DNA of 64,000 bases, taken from the NCBI GenBank assembly GCA_030770535.1, contig JASVEC010000001.1:2108001-2172000 (forward strand). Reading direction: 5' to 3'. The stretch's first letter is position 1. Every line of letters begins with the position of its first letter. The notes below the pieces were generated by a model. It did no database searches. It was not told the origin of the DNA and saw only the letters and a list, made by a program, of their open reading frames with translations. The position numbers and the translations under genes are program-made. Source of the stretch: Batkoa obscura. Taxonomy: Eukaryota; Entomophthoromycota; Entomophthoromycetes; Entomophthorales; Batkoaceae. This document shows positions 25,235 to 37,850 of this stretch, piece after piece.

Positions 25235-26067
25235 ATATTTACTACTCTTTTTAGAGATACTTTACTTGCTTATAGCAGTGTTTATTTATAATCAATTTAA
25301 TAACTTTATCTGGAATTAGAAAGAGACTTCTAACTAGCAACGTACAGCGAACATCATAATCAAACTACAAGAGAATAACTAATAATCATAGCGAATTTAT
25401 GAATAACAAACGAATAGTTCTACAGGTTATAAATAATATTATAGGATATGGAATGTACTTCACATGGTTGCCTGAGAAATGAAATTATGGATCCTCAGCT
25501 AAAAAAGATATTTATTATCTTGAACAATGTTTTACGTTTACGTCTAAAAATAATCTAATAATTCAATTAAATAAAAATCAAACTTGTCATTAAAAGCAGT
25601 AGAATTTAAATCAAATTATTACTATTGCGTTCTATACTAAAAATAAAAAAGTAACATTTTATTTTTGGTTTAAAGAAGGCATCTACTTTGAACACTATGA
25701 TAATTTACATCTACCTTTTAGGTATTATTTAATAATCTAATTGAATAAAAATCCGTTAAATTTGATCTTAAAAACATTACACTTTAAACTAGTTTACTAT
25801 TACCGTGTTTCATATCCTAAATGAAAGTAGATGTTGTCATTTAACTTCTTGGTCAACGGTACTCAACCATTATAAAAACTCTCTCTAAACCCATGGTTAT
25901 TTAAAAAAACCTAAATTCATAAACTTACCTGGTATACACATCATATCATATCAATTTAATCTTCAAGACTAATGTCTTTAAAATAAACTATAATTTACTC
26001 TTTAATTTTATTAGATTTTACACCTGACATAGATCTTAATAAAAGGGTTACAATGGGGATACTATAT

Positions 26068-26161
26068 GGGGATCTATTTGATTTAAGGATCTTGCTAATA
26101 ATTTTTCCACTCAAATAGTGCTTAAAAGATCGAAAAAGTAATGAAGTAAAAAAACAGCCCC
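26068..26161 (-). repeat. MITE-like copy 7
   Basis: GGGGATCTATTTGATTTAAG ... AACAGCCCC, flanked by TAT on both sides. It lies 12 bp before an unidentified remnant ORF. Confidence 0.8.
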
Positions 26162-26172
26162 TATCATAGAAT

Positions 26173-26544
26173 AATGAGTCAAAGACGTATTTGTTTGAGG
26201 CTGGAGAATATATTGGCCAATTTAGACCATAGGAGCATGATGAATTTGCAAATGTTTTACGTAATACAAGGAGTAGTGGAATCAAATCCAATAAAATATT
26301 TGCTTACAACACTGAGGTCAATGGTGTAAAACACACTTTTGCTACTGCATGTTCTGTTGAATGTTATATAGAAGCATGTCAAAAAATGGTTTGGAATACA
26401 TTCAATAGAGCAAAAGCGAGTGAATATAAAGAAATAGCAAAACTTGATGAATACTTTGCCTCTTTTATTTATAAACCAGTTTCAATATTTAGTAATGGTT
26501 CTATAGACAGCTTAGCTAAAGAACTATTGACCGCCCTTGTTTAG
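26173..26544 (+). pseudogene. unidentified coding remnant
   Basis: This frame is open apart from one internal TAG and encodes sequence with protein-like composition, for example FEAGEYIGQFRP, HDEFANVLRNTRSS, HTFATACSVECYIEACQKMV and IFSNGSIDSLAKELLTALV. Codon use and composition look coding rather than random AT-rich filler, but I recognise no family. A MITE-like element ends just upstream and may have separated it from its start. It could be one exon of a larger lost gene. Confidence 0.4.
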
Positions 26545-26856
26545 CTTAGCTTACGATAGTTTTATTATTGCTTTTATAATAAACAAAGGATACAAATTTT
26601 TATTTTTTTTATTTTTTGCTATTCTATAATTTTAAAACTTTTATTTCGTATGAGTTATTGTAATATAAGTTTTAATAGTTTGGTAGTCTTGGTTACTTGA
26701 ATATATTTTATAGGAATTGGAAACGCTATGAAAAGGGCTACTATTAATTTAACTTTAAATACATGTATATTATCATATTTTTGACTTCAATGTTTAAATT
26801 AATTTTAATTTTAAGTCGTTAAAAAATGGACAAAATAGTTGAGAAAAATAGTATTT

Positions 26857-26954
26857 GGGGATGTATTTTGTGTTTAAGAATTTTACCAACAAATTTTCCG
26901 CTTAAATAGCGCTTAAAAAATGGAAAAAATAATAATGTCAAAAAAAACACTCCC
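26857..26954 (-). repeat. MITE-like copy 8
   Basis: GGGGATGTATTTTGTG ... AACACTCCC, flanked by ATTT on both sides. This non-palindromic duplication supports a 4-bp target site. It sits 100 bp upstream of the coilin start. Confidence 0.9.
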
Positions 26955-27053
26955 ATTTTTTATCTGTTTTGCTAATTTCAACAAACCAAGCTCAAAATTT
27001 TTGAGTTTTAATCGTTTTTAATTTTATCCAAATTTGTTTCTAATAAAATAAAA

Positions 27054-28865
27054 ATGAGACTTAAACTCAATATTATCAATAAAAGTAAAGAACAAGAACC
27101 AATTGATTATAAAAAAATATTATACGTAGTACCTAAAGATCAATCTGAACATAAGATAAAGGATCTAATACAACAGGTAGTGAAAAAATATAACTTATCG
27201 AAAAAATTACCCAAATGGAAAGTATTATTTCAAGATTATGAGTTAGATAACGAGTTTATTGTAAATCAATGTTGTAATGATTTGGATGTTATAACGTAAG
27301 TTTTTTTAATTTAATTTTCAAGGAGTTAGGGTTTTAATAATGATTATTTACTAGATTAAAGTATTGTAAAGTTGTAAAAAAGAATGAAAAAGAAAAAGGA
27401 TTGTTAAAGCCAAGTAAGTGATAAGAAAAAGTGGTAATTGATTATTTAATTAACATGTAAATTTTAGAAATACAAGTAAAAGAGGGCTAATCGAAGAAGA
27501 GAAACAAACTGATAAGAAGAAAAAAGGTAAAGATTTAATTATATAAAAGAAAATTTAAATTTATATAATTTCAAATATTAGTAAATAAAAAAGAGAATAT
27601 CAAAAATATTGAAGAGGCTAATAAAAAGAGCGAAGGAGTCACCATTAAAGATACTCCAACAACTACCGAAAATGACACCAGAAAGTTAACAGCTACCCAA
27701 AAGAGAAACTTAAGAAGAAAAAAACAATTATTATATGCAGTTAAAAATGAATTAATGGAAGAAAATAAAGATGATAATTCAATTCAGGTCATAGATGAGA
27801 TTCTAAACTTAAATAATAGCCTTCACAAACAAGAAAAATTGAAACAAAATAGTGATAGGGATAATAAAACTAATTTTGTTACAAGTAAAAAAGATGTCAA
27901 GGCTAATGAAAATGGTAAACATAATACTATAAATCTAAAATCCTTCTCCTAATAGTATTAGGTACTGAAATAAATAGTGATAATTTAAATGATGTTAGTA
28001 TCAATTCGAAAGCTTTTTTTCATACTTTAAAAAATAAAGGGGATAACAAAAATAAGGAGAATGATAATATTAAAAAGATAATCAATTATAGAGTAACAAG
28101 AAAAGATGTTGAGGCTAATGAAAGTGGTAAGCAATTGTTTTAAAATTTATTTTTTGTTTATTAAGTTTATTAGGTATAGAAGTAAATAATGATAATTTAA
28201 ATGACATCAGTATCAACTCCGAAGCTTTTTTTCATACTTTAAAAAAGAAAGGAGATAATAAAGACTATAACGAAAGTATACTAGACCAAAGCTTTATTAG
28301 TGAAAATTATCAAAAACATGAAGAAAATCAGTTAAAGAAAGTAACCAAAATAAAGAACCAAAAGAAGCATATTAGAACTGAAGAGGATTACCAAAAAATG
28401 CAAATGCTCGATGTAAATATTATTTTACCAGATAGTAATCAAAAGATGGCTTTTAAAGTAAAGGATTTTATAATTTATAATTATAAACAGACTAATAATT
28501 TATATTTTGTTTTAGATTTATGAATTAACTAAAGATTATGGGATTGGTATATCAGATTTTAAAGTAAATTAAGAAACTGTGAAATTATCTGTTAAATTTA
28601 TGTATTTATATTATTTTAGGAAGCCGTTATCACCAACTACAATTCAAACACCGAAGAAATAAGCTATAAATTAATTAATCAACAAGAAGAAATTAATGAA
28701 GTAGATGAAGAAGGAAATCCAATTTTGGGTAAGTTTGAATTAAAAGAAAACCCAATGATTCAAAATGAAAATGGAGCTACAGTAGAATATATTACGGAAT
28801 CAGAGAAAGACACAATAACTACAGTGCCCTTTTCGAGTTTAATTGATGTCAGATTGTTGGAATAA
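27054..28865 (+). CDS. coilin-like protein (Cajal body scaffold)
   Basis: Exons 27054-27295, 27355-27417, 27468-27526, 27582-27914, 27962-28126, 28174-28457, 28516-28563 and 28620-28865 join to 1440 nt, 479 residues. The N-terminus MRLKLNII...ILYVVPKDQSEHKIKDLI...VLFQDYELDNEF fits the coilin ubiquitin-like self-association domain. A basic SR-like block follows (LTATQKRNLRRKKQLL). The C-terminus, IYELTKDYGIGISDFKEAVI then YITESEKDTITTVPFSSLID, parallels the coilin Tudor-like end (IAYKLLELT..., VTQESKITVFWKELIDPRLI). Exons 5 and 6 encode two near-copies of the same ~40 residues (NDVSINSKAFFHTLKNKGDN and NDISINSEAFFHTLKKKGDN). The second intron donor is a guess (GTGATA at 27418), chosen to keep frame. 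Role in snRNP maturation is inferred from the family. Confidence 0.75.
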
Positions 28866-29827
28866 AAAATAGATTTGGTTTTTAACTCAAATATCACTGT
28901 GTATTTTTGAAATTTATTTTTAAACTATTGAACAATACTCTAGAGCTTCAATCTAACATAGATTAGTTTTATTATTGTTATTGTAATTTAACATTGCCTT
29001 TCAATTTTTTTAAAGCTAGTGACAAGTTTTTATTTGGTGAATTAAATCAAATAATATGTAAGGAAACTAAACCAAAGGATAGCAAAATTACGATTTTATT
29101 TAACTAAAAGAGCTTCGTCCATTACACTCTAAGGTATTTCAAAGCTCAAAAACTCTTTGAGGTTAAGACATACTCTTCGATCCAAATTGGGAAACCTAGT
29201 ATTAGGAATGGATAAGGGGTGAGTTTTAGTTGACATAAAGAGATAGAGGGAAAGTTCGGATGGGTTTTTCACGTGTTTGTAGTATTATTTGAACTTAGAC
29301 AATATTGGGGATGTATTTTTGTATTCAAGAATTTTACTAACAATTTTTCCGCTCAAATAGCACCTAAAAGATAGAAAAAATGAAGTCAAAAAAAACATCC
29401 CCATTAGATATATTTAGTCAGTCGAGTCAAAAAGCCTAAAAAAGCTCTATGTCAGGCACTATTTAATAATAGATATTGCTGAGAAAGGACATAGGTATAA
29501 AAGGATTATATTTTTATATATTAGGTAAATTAGTGAAGAAGAGATATAATGCGGTAGTTTTAATTCAAATATTTAACAGTTTTAGCTAATAAGGTTTAAA
29601 ATAACAATGACAATAACTAAGCACAGTAAATTCCCATTAATATAAAAAAGCTACTCTGTATTACACATCACTAATTTTAAATAGGCTAAAAATACAGAAA
29701 TAAGATACAAGCAAAGAATCAAAATCATAATGAGTCAAAACTCTGATTTAATTTCATCTAATTTAATTGAGCGTTTTTTATAGTCCATCATAATAATCTA
29801 TAGTATGAATCTAGTCAATAGGCGCAA
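28866..29827. other. gene-free stretch with one MITE-like copy
   Basis: No gene is visible apart from the repeat at 29307-29402. Confidence 0.45.
29307..29402 (-). repeat. MITE-like copy 9
   Basis: GGGGATGTATTTTTGTATTC ... AACATCCCC, flanked by ATT on both sides. Confidence 0.9.
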
Positions 29828-30955
29828 CTAACAATAAAGGGCTAGTAAACATATAAGTAACTTTTCATATCTTATTTTCAAATATATCAAGGTGTTTTGC
29901 CTTGATTGTTTCAAGTTTTGGAAATAAAGATAACAATTTCTCAAAGGACAAAAACTATACATGTTAGTTTGTTTGACAGAGCTGCATTTGACTAACTCGC
30001 ACTTTTCTTCGTAACTACCCTCCTTAATATAAAATAAGTCATCGACTATTTTTATAATATTATCATCTATAAAAAAACAACCTGAGCACTTGATATAAAA
30101 GAAATTACCATCAATGATTCTGTTGAAAATTGATCGAAGTGGGTTTCTTTCAATCCTTACAATTTTGCAAATCAAAAGAGGTGAGATGTTTTGTATGAAA
30201 ATGCCCTAAAGAAGTACTGTTGGTATATTTTAATGATTTTATGATATTTTATACACTTTTGCTTTCAAAAATAGTATAATCAAGATACAATGATCCAATA
30301 CTTTTTAATTGTTTAAAGTCGCTTAAACAATTAAACTGGAATTCAATATCCCCCTTGATTTTTATCTCTAGGCTAGAATCAAAGTTTATGTTAGGATCAA
30401 CTTCACTATTAGTAAAAATAAACGAGTCCAACTTTAAGTTTAATGCCTTTAAGTGTAACACCTTCAAGTTACCAAACTCTGTTTTAATGACATCCAACCC
30501 ACTAAGATTTAGATGATGTTTAACATAAAATGTAAGAGACCTTATCTTGTTTAAGTTTAGACAAATCATCTTATCTTTAATGGTTAAAACAAAATTAATA
30601 ATTTCAAGTGCTTCAAGTTGATTCAAATATCCATCAAATAGCCCAAGTGTTAGTGTGTCTTGTAAAGAACGCACTATTAATTTTTTCTAGCTTAGGTAAT
30701 TTAATGCTTATTTCGAATTTACTATTTCTATCACTATTGATATTAAGACTGTTGTTATTATTGTTATTGTCATCACTGTCATCAATATTTCTATCATCGT
30801 AATCACAACGATATAAACTTATATAGTTTATGAATCTCGTGTCTGAGCAATATTCTAGATATTCAATGACATTGTCATTTATGTTAATACGCTTCGTTGA
30901 CGATCCACTATTTACAATAAACTCTTTTCGATAATTGTATAATTTGTGTCATTTT
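29828..30955 (-). pseudogene. unknown leucine-rich protein gene, apparently frameshifted
   Basis: The downstream part reads 30674-30255, then a typical 49-bp intron (30206-30254), then 30205-29828. It encodes sequence with a leucine/isoleucine periodicity like degenerate leucine-rich repeats (LGLFDGYLNQLEALEII, LNLNKIRSLTFYV, FGNLKVLHLKALNLKL, FKQLKSIGSLYLDY), as in F-box/LRR proteins. Upstream, 30955-30665 carries protein-like sequence (RINDNVIEYLEYCSDTRFI, an Asp/Asn run, KFEISIKLPKLEKINSAFF) in another frame, with no intron that reconnects them and no clear start. I infer a recently damaged gene. An unrecognised intron could rescue it. Confidence 0.45.
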
Positions 30956-31795
30956 TGAAGCTGTCTAAACTGGAGAAATTAAACTAAATCCAATAACACT
31001 TTTCGTAACCCTTAACATTTATTCAACAAACCCAAATTAAACAACTCCACTGGATGTAGTAATTCGAATATATTTTATAGTAAGTCATCTGGTAATCGAT
31101 TAAGCTTTAATCCCATTGTAAATAAAAATCAGCAAAAGGAATGAAACAATTAATTCACTTTCCTTATAGCTTTTGATTTTTAATTGTAAATTTACAACTC
31201 ATTATTATTGGTTGAATGAATCAAAGTATCTGTCAAAAATGAGTTCAAATAACATGCAGAATGGTAATTGATACTTTGAAAACTATCAATGTTATTGTAA
31301 GTTTATTCGAATTTAGGATACTTAACTTTAATAGCAAGGTTATTAATAATTAAACTCAAAACTCAAGTAACACAATTGAAAATTAAAAATAATCTGATAA
31401 AATTTTATTTACCTTTCAAATTATTAAAATTAAAGTTTTTCATATCATAAGCAATGTTAATAAAGTAACTACTAATTAATTATGTAAAAGTGCAATTGCT
31501 TCTTCCCCTTTATCATCCAAGATTATGTAGTATGATAGTCATCATAAGTAAATGAATGTTTTATGGTGTTTAGCTTCTATTTGAGATATCTAAGGTTAGC
31601 ATTTATAATATAAATTTAGCTTTCAAAAATGATTTTGTCATTACTGTTGTTTGAGATAATACTATAATACTATAATACTATAATACTACTAACATTTGAA
31701 TCAAAAGTATGAGATTACTGAAGCTAATAATAAACAAAACCGATTGTTATTTAGATGATCCGGTAATAAATAATATTGAAATCAATTGTATCAAA
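30956..31795. other. gene-free stretch with a small tandem repeat
   Basis: AT-rich; no gene supported. It contains the short ATAATACT tandem repeat at 31657-31689. Confidence 0.45.
31657..31689. repeat. ATAATACT tandem repeat
   Basis: About four head-to-tail 8-bp units. Confidence 0.85.
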
Positions 31796-34700
31796 TTACT
31801 TCCTTGGCTCAGATTTTTTAGAGCTGTTTGAATTGGTCTTTGACCGTGCTAATAATCGTTGAGGTTGTCTATTGACATTCGTTTGACGATTAAATGTAGT
31901 TGAGCGAATTGGACCTCCAGTAGCTCCAGTAGCTCCAGTAGCTCGAACTGGTTGAATTGGTTGAACTAGCTTTGATCCATTTTTAAAATTTGAATCTTTA
32001 CGAATAATACTCTTTTTTTCACTCAATTTTTCTCCACCTGATTGAACAGTAGTAACACTTGATTCGGATTTTTCTTCTTTAACTTGAGGAATTTCATTGA
32101 TATCAGTTACTACATAATCCTGAGGATTAATTAAAGGCCACTCTTTTGGATATTCTTCAGTATTAATGTTGAATTGATCTGGATTACTAGTTTCGATCTA
32201 AAATAATAAAAATGATTTAAAAAACCGTTATCAAATACTATAATTTAAAATTACCATAAACTGCTCATTCACAAAAGCAGTTGTAAGATTGAGATTCGTG
32301 TTATTAAGCTCACTGAGTTTTATGATTTCTGGAAGTACAGATTCATCGACATGTGTCTTGGCAAGTCCAACTAGGTTGTCTTTACTCTTGTTTACTGAGT
32401 CATTGAGATGTGACATTGAAGTAACATGATTAGATTGTAGATTTTTTAAAGTTGAAGTCATTATTTCTAAATGTTTTTCTAATGTCTTATTTCCATTATC
32501 AATATGGGAATGACAAGTGTTTATTTCATCATTGTATTGATTTTTGTTGCTGGTTGTTACTTGTTTCATTTCTTCATGAGATTTGTTAATGATATTTTTG
32601 TTGTTATTAGTCAAATTAGTAATGTTATTTGAGTATTCTAATGAGACTATGCGATATTTATCAAGAGTCATGGAAGTATCTTCTAAAAATAAACCCTGCT
32701 TTTTGTTCTCTTTTTGATAATTATTATTGGAGTTTTCTAATGATTGAGTAAACTTTGTATAAACATTTTCCTCATATGCCTCTCTTGAGTGTAACATACT
32801 TAAATGCTTATCCATAGCATTAGAAAGATTACTATGATGATAGGAAGAGTATTCTTTGAGAGCATTTTCCATAGTAGAAATTACTTTGGCTCTTTGTAAA
32901 GCTTCCGACTCTTTAACATCTTTCAATAGCTTCTCAGACCATTCATATTGAGCTCTTAATTTTTGTACTTCGATTTCACGTTCCTTTTTCAATTCCTCCA
33001 TTTGATTATCATACTCCTCGGTTTTTTTTTGAAATGATAAACTATATTCCTGCTTCATATCATTAACTTTAACATTAAATTCATTTCCTAAAGCTTCGAT
33101 TTGATGACTAAAGTCACTATTATTTTGATCAATTGTAATTGAAAATTGATCTAAAGTATCACAAGTAAATAAAGTCTGTTTTTCAATTAGACCGGTAAGT
33201 TCATGGAAACAAGTTGCAAGGCTTCGAACTGATGATTTGATAAACCCAAGATTATCTTCAAGTTTATCTTTATTAGTCGATGTTAAAGCATTGAGTTGCT
33301 CAAAACAATTCTTAATATTACTAGTAATATCTGTTGATTTTATTGTAAGTGAGTTCATTAATGCCTCTGATACACTATTAATTCCATTTTTAAATTCAAG
33401 GTTAGATTTAGATAATTGTTGTAACCTTGAATTTGATTCCTCAAATTTAAAAGAAGTGTTAGATAATAACTCATTGGCAAATTTCATATTAGTTTCAGCA
33501 GCCCTATACTTATCGCTAACAACTTTAAATAAATCTTCCAATTGTTTACTTTTCATAATAGTAGTATCTAGTAAATCTCTAGCTACTTTATCTAATTGGG
33601 CTTCACTCGATAGATAAGCATCATTTTGTCTCTTTAAAGTTTCAATCTTCAATAAAGCTTCTTCAAGTTTCTTATTGCTGGTTTCTAAATGAATCTTGGT
33701 TGTTTCAAGTTCATTGGTTTTCTCATTAAGTTCATTATCCTTCAAAATCAACTCTTTTTTATTCTCTTCAAACTTGTTACTAAGATCTGAATTTATTTGT
33801 TGTAATTCATTAATTTCCGAGTTCAATCTCTTAGTTTCAAATTCCAATTCTTTAGATCCATTGGTTAATTTTTCATAAACATCATTAGCTAAATATGCCC
33901 CATCTTTATCGCGTTGTGCCTTTAAGCTAGCTGCCATTTTTTGATATTCTGTTTTATATTCTAAATAAAGAGCAGCTTCTCCAAGAGAAATGTTAGCTCT
34001 AGGTCTGTTTTTGATAGACATTGCTTGTGAAGCATATTTAATTGTATTGATACTTTCTTTTAAATCGTTCTCAAGTAAAGAAACAGTTGCTATCATGCGT
34101 GTTTTTGTGCCACCACCTAATGAATCTTCAAGGATACGTGTTAATTTGGAATTTCTAAATGTTAAGCCTCCAGTTGAATTAGGGTTCAATTTAGAAGAAC
34201 TTCTATCAGAAAGATCTTTTATAATTTGACCTAAAGTAAGTAAAGAACGATTGATTTTACCAGCTTCAGCTGCTTGAGCTTTTTCAGCACCTGACCTTGA
34301 AATATCTTCGGATCCAGCAAGATCTACAAGATGTAATTTGCCTGTCGTGAAATACTTTTCATCGCCATTTTTTGAATTGATTTTAATTTTAAGAGTATAT
34401 ATACAATGAGAACGACTTGAGCTCTTATTAAGCTTTGTTGAGGCAGTATGACGCATAGCTGCTCCTTTTTCTAATAAAGCAACACCTTCAGATGGGTTAG
34501 TAATTACTGTTTCTGCTAATCCTTTAATAACAAGATCCTTTTCAAGTCCTTTAATAAGAATAAGTTTAGATAATTCAGTACCTGGTTCGTTTGCACCAAG
34601 AAGGTCATAAACCTCCTCATTATAAATTTCAATCATAGAAACCTTTATCAATGACATGTTTTCTTTGTCTGATTCAAGTTTCTCAAATATTTCATATAAA

Positions 34701-35179
34701 GTTCTTGGTATAATACCTGAATTACCTGAGGGCATAAACTGTACTTCGTCTAATTTTCCTTCCATGGTATGAGTCTTTCCTGTACCAGTTTGTCCATAAG
34801 CAAAAAGGGTACAACTATATCCTGATAATACTTCATCGATCATTGGTGAAACTATTTCATCATAAACTGCTTTTTGTGAGGCTGCAGGACCAAATACTCG
34901 ATTAAAAGAATAAGGTCTAGTCACATAACGCTCAGAAGTTCCTTCTTTATAACTAACTTCATTATTTTCTTCAGAAGCTTCAATGCCTATTTTTTTACCA
35001 ACTAAAACGCTTTCTGGACCACGACAACGAATGTAAACTTGGATAGGACAATCAATTGGTGTATCTTTTTCTGGTTCATTTTTACGTTTTTTAAGGGCAG
35101 GTGGAGGTATACTTGAATCTAAGGACTTAACTTTATTTTCTAATTTTCTATTAAAACTATTGGTTTGTGGAATGGACAT
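31796..35179 (-). CDS. kinesin-5 (BimC/Cin8/Eg5-type) mitotic motor
   Basis: Plus-end motor that crosslinks and slides antiparallel spindle microtubules. Exons 35179-32255 and 32197-31796 (57-bp intron) give 3327 nt, 1108 residues. Motor domain ~45-395: IQVYIRCRG, TFAYGQTGTGKTHTMEG P-loop (printed CTLFAYGQTGTGKTHT), switch I NKSSSRSHCIYTL, switch II LVDLAGSE, and SGAEKAQAAEAGKINRSLLT with RNSKLTRILEDSLGGGTKTR, which follow kinesin-5 wording. A long coiled coil occupies ~410-900. The tail is basic and low-complexity, with ATGATGATGG repeats of Ala-Thr-Gly and a Lys/Arg-rich end (SKTNSNSSKKSEPRK). I did not find a clear BimC-box CDK site in the tail. Length is normal for the family. Confidence 0.94.
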
Positions 35180-35483
35180 TTTGAGACAAAGTTTATAAAT
35201 AATTAATCTTTAAAAGATTCAAACATAGAACAAAATCTTATTGAAAATGTAAAAAATAATTGTTTGCCTATCTCTTTAATTGGCCAAAAGTTAAATTGGG
35301 CTACAAATCATTGAGGTTGTAAATTTATGGGAACAAAACTTAATTCTATAATTTACCCAATGCTACTCTAATTTTTCTTTGTTTTCTAATTGGTTACGTA
35401 TCCCTTCCGAAATCTATCCCTTGCTTAAATATGCTATGCTTTATTAAAAAAACATAATCATACCAATAAATGCATCCATTATT

Positions 35484-35609
35484 ATGTCTTTGTTTAATTC
35501 ACAGGAAAAATTGGTGATATATCTAAAGAAGAAATTAAAGGATCTATATATTCATACTAATTTTGTAGATTCTCATGGTTATAATAGTTTAGATGACTAT
35601 GTGAGATTT
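35484..35609 (+). pseudogene. short ORF interrupted by a MITE-like copy
   Basis: An ATG at 35484 opens a frame reading MSLFNSQEKLVIYLKKKLKD...SHGYNSLDDYVRF, which runs straight into the element at 35610-35703; nothing clearly continues it beyond. It is unrecognised and short, so it may be chance. Confidence 0.25.
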
Positions 35610-35703
35610 GGAGATGTTTTTTTTTGATTTCATCACTTTTTTATTTTTTAAGCATTATTCGAGTGGAAGATTGTTAGTAAAGTTAAATAAAAAAATAAAT
35701 CCC
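35610..35703 (+). repeat. MITE-like copy 10, worn
   Basis: GGAGATGTTTTTTTTTG at left, core TTTTTAAGCATTATTCGAG, worn right end ATAAATCCC. No matching flanks remain. Confidence 0.7.
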
Positions 35704-35982
35704 GGCTTGTTGATAATGCTAATTAGTATATATACAACGATGACCAATTAATTGATGATGCTAATAAATACTTATATGCAAATTGTAATTGTACCATATT
35801 TGAAGTTAATAAAGAGCTATTTGATTGAGATAAACTAGATGTAATGTATGCGAAGAATACAGATTTTAACCTAAATAGAAAGACACTTGGGATACTACTG
35901 GGCCAATAAATACTTTATAAAATTAATTAGAATTTCGATAATTTAAAAAGAGATGATTAAACAAAGCAATATAATAGTATAA

Positions 35983-36078
35983 GGGGATGTTTTTCTGGTT
36001 TCACTACTTTTTCCATTTTTAAGCGCTATTTGGCCAGAAAGGCTATTAATAAAATTCCTAAACAAAAAATATATCCCC
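35983..36078 (+). repeat. MITE-like copy 11
   Basis: GGGGATGTTTTTCTGG ... ATATCCCC with ATAA on both sides, a non-palindromic 4-bp target duplication. Confidence 0.9.
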
Positions 36079-36557
36079 ATAAGTCCAATACTTTTTTAGT
36101 TTCTGTATTACATAATCAGTTTTTTATTGTATTTGATAATCCCCGAAATAATATTCTCAAAAGTTGAAAAGATAGTTACATAACTTTATGATAAAAGACT
36201 TCTTAAAAGTAATATGATTTTTTTATTAAAAAAAGTAGCTTAATTAAAACCAGTAAAAACACTGTTAACTTTATTTGAAAATATAGACTTAAAATTAGTG
36301 TCAAGGACCTTGTCTATCTTTCAGCTTAAATTAAATTTCAGATCATAAATACATAAATAAACCAATGCTAGATTTCATTTTATATAGTTAAAAATAAAAA
36401 TAAAGATGTAATAACAATCGATAAGCCTTGAGTTGAACTTAATGACTATAATAGCTTTGTTAATAATATTATATAAAGAATAATGATAAAGTACTGAAAA
36501 ATTAATAATAAGTATTTTGAAAGAAAAAAAATCCCACTAATTAAAATTCCTTTTAAT

Positions 36558-36651
36558 GGGGATGTATTTTTTTACTCAACAATTTTACTAATCTTTGCGC
36601 TCAAATAAGTCTTAAAAATAGAAAAAGTAACGAAGCCAAAAAAATATCCCC
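36558..36651 (-). repeat. MITE-like copy 12
   Basis: GGGGATGTATTTTTTTAC ... ATATCCCC; flanks TAAT and ATAT have drifted. Confidence 0.85.
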
Positions 36652-37360
36652 ATATATTAAGGCTATTTGTTAAAAAATATTTACCTATTTTATATCCTAA
36701 CAAATTGTTTAAAGTCTTTATCTATTATAATAACACGCTATTTATCATACTTGTAAAAAGGTATAAAAAAGTGTAAAAATATACTTTAGATATTAAAAGA
36801 AAATATAACATTCCTATATTTCTAAAGGTGGGGGTAGGTATCCTTATAAAATCCCAAGATTTAGTACTTGTTTTTTTTGCTTTTAATTTTATAGGTGTGA
36901 AATCTGATACTCAGTGTTTAGAGTCAAGAATAGCTATTGCTGGGTTGACTACACTATAAGTCGAAAGGTCTTAGTTTATGTGACTAAGATAGACTTGGAT
37001 TATGAGGAATAGCACATAATAGGTTACAAGCTATATAAGACAAATAAAATAGACAATACTAATGTAAATCTATGTAAAATACTATTAAGAAAACTTAGTG
37101 GCTTTGTTAAATGTTTGAGATATTAGGGAATAATTCAGTTAAAAAGCCTCGAACTATTATACTCTGTAAACTCTTTTATACTCTGAAAAGTATAAATATC
37201 AAAATGAGAAGATAGTATTCTTTGAGATGGAGCTAGAAGTTCTCATAGCAAATCAAAATAAGAACGTGGGATTGATTGTCTCTGAACTCAAGAACACAAC
37301 AGCTTAGGCGATTGTTATGCTATAATTAACCATGGGACTGACAAAGCGATGTTTCACATA

Positions 37361-37456
37361 GGGATGTATTTTTTTATTTGTGAACTTTACTAGCAATCTT
37401 TTCCACTCAAATAATGCTTGAAAAATTGAAAAAGTGATAAAACCAAAAAAACACCC
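37361..37456 (-). repeat. MITE-like copy 13
   Basis: GGGATGTATTTTTTTA ... AACACCC; flanking CATA/ACATA is approximate. Confidence 0.8.
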
Positions 37457-37700
37457 ACATATACTTACTCTTTTGTTTGCAATATTATTTAGTTTTAAAC
37501 TTCAAAGACATTAATTTATACAATATGATAATAACAAAATAAAACAAACATTACAATGATAAATTTTAATTATTAAAATAACTTTGTATTATATATATAT
37601 TTTTCAAATAAGCAAATTGTATAAGCTATAAACAGGTGATTTAAAAATACCTTCAAAGTAACAATACCACTTTAAAAGACTGTAGGAAAAACATAAGTAA

Positions 37701-37800
37701 AGGTATTTGTTTTTTTGACTTGATTGCTTTTTCCATTTTTTAAGCATTATTTAAGTGGAAAATTTGTTAGTAAAATCTTTAAACACACAAATACATCCCC
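37701..37800 (+). repeat. MITE-like copy 14
   Basis: Left end worn (GGTATTTGTTTTTTTGAC), right end intact ATACATCCCC. Faces copy 15 and is its near mirror image. Confidence 0.8.
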
Positions 37801-37850
37801 ATATAGTAAAATTTTTCAAGATAGATCAATAAAAGGCCTGAATATTATAT

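Noticed and set aside
33237-34229. ORFs on the plus strand within the kinesin gene
   Set aside because: They are antisense shadows of the kinesin-5 coding exon and lack any family feature.
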